Assembly (NCBI GenBank): GCA_015222115.1
Contig: JADFUO010000319.1
Location: 1-6,176, forward strand
From: Bacteroidota bacterium
Lineage (GTDB): Bacteria; Bacteroidota; Bacteroidia; Bacteroidales; JADFUO01
Direction: 5' to 3'
Length of the DNA stretch: 6,176 nucleotides
A program made the translations under genes and the position numbers. Of the stretch, positions 5,435 through 6,176 are shown in pieces; position 1 is the first letter of the stretch, and the number at the start of each line of letters is the position of its first letter. Below the pieces are notes generated by a model. The model saw only the letters and a list, made by a program, of their open reading frames with translations. It was not told the DNA's origin and searched no databases.

Positions 5435-5480
5435 CTACCGCCAATCAAATTCTAATATCTATCCAAATCATTTTTTAATT
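5434..5480 (+). repeat. 47-bp direct repeat, copy B
   Basis: It begins ACTACCGCCAATCAAATTCT, immediately overlapping the last base of the T9SS stop codon, and aligns without gaps to 4215-4261 with six differences. The two copies start 1219 bases apart and bracket the T9SS gene together with its upstream region. Confidence 0.8.
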
Positions 5481-5492
5481 TGAATGGATAGA
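5458..5492 (+). terminator. Possible terminator between convergent genes
   Basis: TCTATCCA (5458-5465) pairs with TGGATAGA (5485-5492) around a 19-base loop, and a run of seven T (5505-5511) follows 12 bases later. It lies between the T9SS gene and the convergent DUF4293 gene, a position where termination is expected. The stem is short and the T-run is displaced. The right arm is absent after repeat copy A, so the hairpin is specific to this copy. Confidence 0.35.
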
Positions 5493-5555
5493 AGATTAAA
5501 TTAATTTTTTTAATAGAATCTGAAGGATTCAAATGTTTATAGAAAAAAATAAAAA

Positions 5556-6029
5556 CTATCTCAACCTATCTGCTGACCTTATAAGTCTCTCATCTTTTCT
5601 GACACCCCTGTATGAAAGCACTAAAAATATCAATGAAATTATTGGCATAATTGAACCGGCTAAATCAAAATTTCCTTCAACGCCTGCCTGTTTTTCAATA
5701 ATATTGCTATAAATAAAATAAATACCGACAATTAAAATAACGTTAAGTAAAATATTTATTTTTATTAGTTTAAGCTGTAATCTTCTTTTCTTGTATAAAA
5801 AAATGATTATAAGACTCAAAGCACCAATTATTACAACAAAAAATAATAATGGCAAAGTAAATAAGTTACTGAATAATTGTTCACTGCCGGGAACTAAATT
5901 CTTTAGTTCCAGTATATTTAACTGTAATATATGGAACTCCCCGTAATAACTGATTATTGGAAAGAAAAACATAAGCAGCATTGCAACAAATGCGATAAGT
6001 AAAAAAAATGATTGAATTCGATGTACCAT
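5556..6029 (-). CDS. DUF4293 family integral membrane protein
   Basis: This 157-residue protein begins MVHRIQSFFLLIAF and ends RKDERLIRSADRLR, the two ends that mark the Bacteroidetes-restricted DUF4293 family; length is also normal for it. Four hydrophobic segments are visible at about 7-28, 58-79, 90-110 and 122-140, with a basic cytoplasmic-type loop (YKKRRLQLKLIK) between segments 2 and 3, so it is a four-pass inner-membrane protein with a charged C-terminal tail. The biochemical function of the family is unknown. In many Bacteroidetes it is encoded near the rho gene, from general knowledge; that gene is not visible here. It is convergent to the T9SS gene, with 121 bases between stop codons, and has a good -7 box 27 bases upstream of its ATG, suggesting its own transcript. 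The base composition matches the AT-rich background. Confidence 0.88.
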   Translation of the reverse strand: MVHRIQSFFLLIAFVAMLLMFFFPIISYYGEFHILQLNILELKNLVPGSEQLFSNLFTLPLLFFVVIIGALSLIIIFLYKKRRLQLKLIKINILLNVILIVGIYFIYSNIIEKQAGVEGNFDLAGSIMPIISLIFLVLSYRGVRKDERLIRSADRLR

Positions 6030-6055
6030 AAGTCAATTTTTTTAAAAAACTGTTA

Positions 6056-6063
6056 CAAATATA
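6056..6063 (-). promoter_or_regulatory. -7 box of the DUF4293 gene
   Basis: On the minus strand this reads TATATTTG, an exact match to the Bacteroidetes TAnnTTTG element, followed by a leader of about 20 bases to the ATG at 6029. No TTTG was found about 20 bases further upstream, so only the -7 half is supported. Confidence 0.5.
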
Positions 6064-6176
6064 TAAATCATTTATTAATCCGTATTTAAAATATTCAATT
6101 TATTTAATCCGGAAATTTTACAATTATTCAATGGATAAATACAGATATTGGCAAATTCATAACGAATATTCAGTAA

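Noticed and set aside
6131..6176. Start of a plus-strand gene running off the right edge (ATG at 6131, 15 codons)
   Set aside because: The open frame is too short to judge, has no promoter or initiation signal, and its peptide matches nothing I recognise.

Overview
The window looks like chromosome (or metagenome contig) of a low-GC Bacteroidetes, probably a Bacteroidales or Cytophaga/marine-type member. The evidence is convergent: a secreted protein with a type IX secretion (T9SS) C-terminal sorting domain carrying a YPNP motif, a DUF4293-type membrane protein ending in a KDE..RSADRLR tail, a secreted sulfatase, a protein with two TonB C-terminal domains, A-rich start regions without Shine-Dalgarno sequences, and promoter-like TAnnTTTG boxes (the Bacteroidetes -7 element). 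No RNA gene, CRISPR array, complete insertion sequence or phage gene is visible.

Layout. Positions 1-86 hold the 3' end of a GxxExxY-family gene (PDDEXK-like), followed by three CTTTGTG repeats. Positions 219-1534 hold a two-gene unit: an exported protein with two TonB C-terminal domains and a YfcE/MJ0936-type metallophosphoesterase, joined by a TAATG stop/start overlap. Positions 1535-2242 are a 708-base gene-free stretch. It contains four successive short tandem repeat arrays (units of 11, 8, 7 and 6 bp), a 13-bp-stem REP-like hairpin, a good Bacteroidetes promoter (TTTG-N20-TATATTTG) and two abutting hairpins that could form a structured leader of the next gene. Positions 2243-3904 encode a complete exported formylglycine sulfatase with all main active-site motifs; it is visibly richer in GC than its neighbours. 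Positions 3905-4567 are mostly non-coding and hold a small doubtful ORF (4036-4206). Positions 4568-5434 encode a secreted T9SS cargo protein. Positions 5556-6029 on the minus strand encode the DUF4293 membrane protein with its own TAnnTTTG box. The last 147 bases hold no gene I can support.

How the genes relate. Only the TonB-domain/phosphoesterase pair looks like an operon. The sulfatase, the T9SS cargo and DUF4293 appear to be independent transcription units. The sulfatase is an orphan here: there is no SusC/SusD pair, glycoside hydrolase or sulfatase-maturing enzyme in the window, so its substrate cannot be inferred.

I found no convincing new multi-gene system. The most unusual items are the graded series of tandem repeats at 1600-1818, the structured leader before the sulfatase, and a 47-bp imperfect direct repeat (41/47 identical by hand alignment) that brackets the T9SS gene. 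The upstream copy of that repeat sits behind a small ORF that may be the eroded tail of a related gene.
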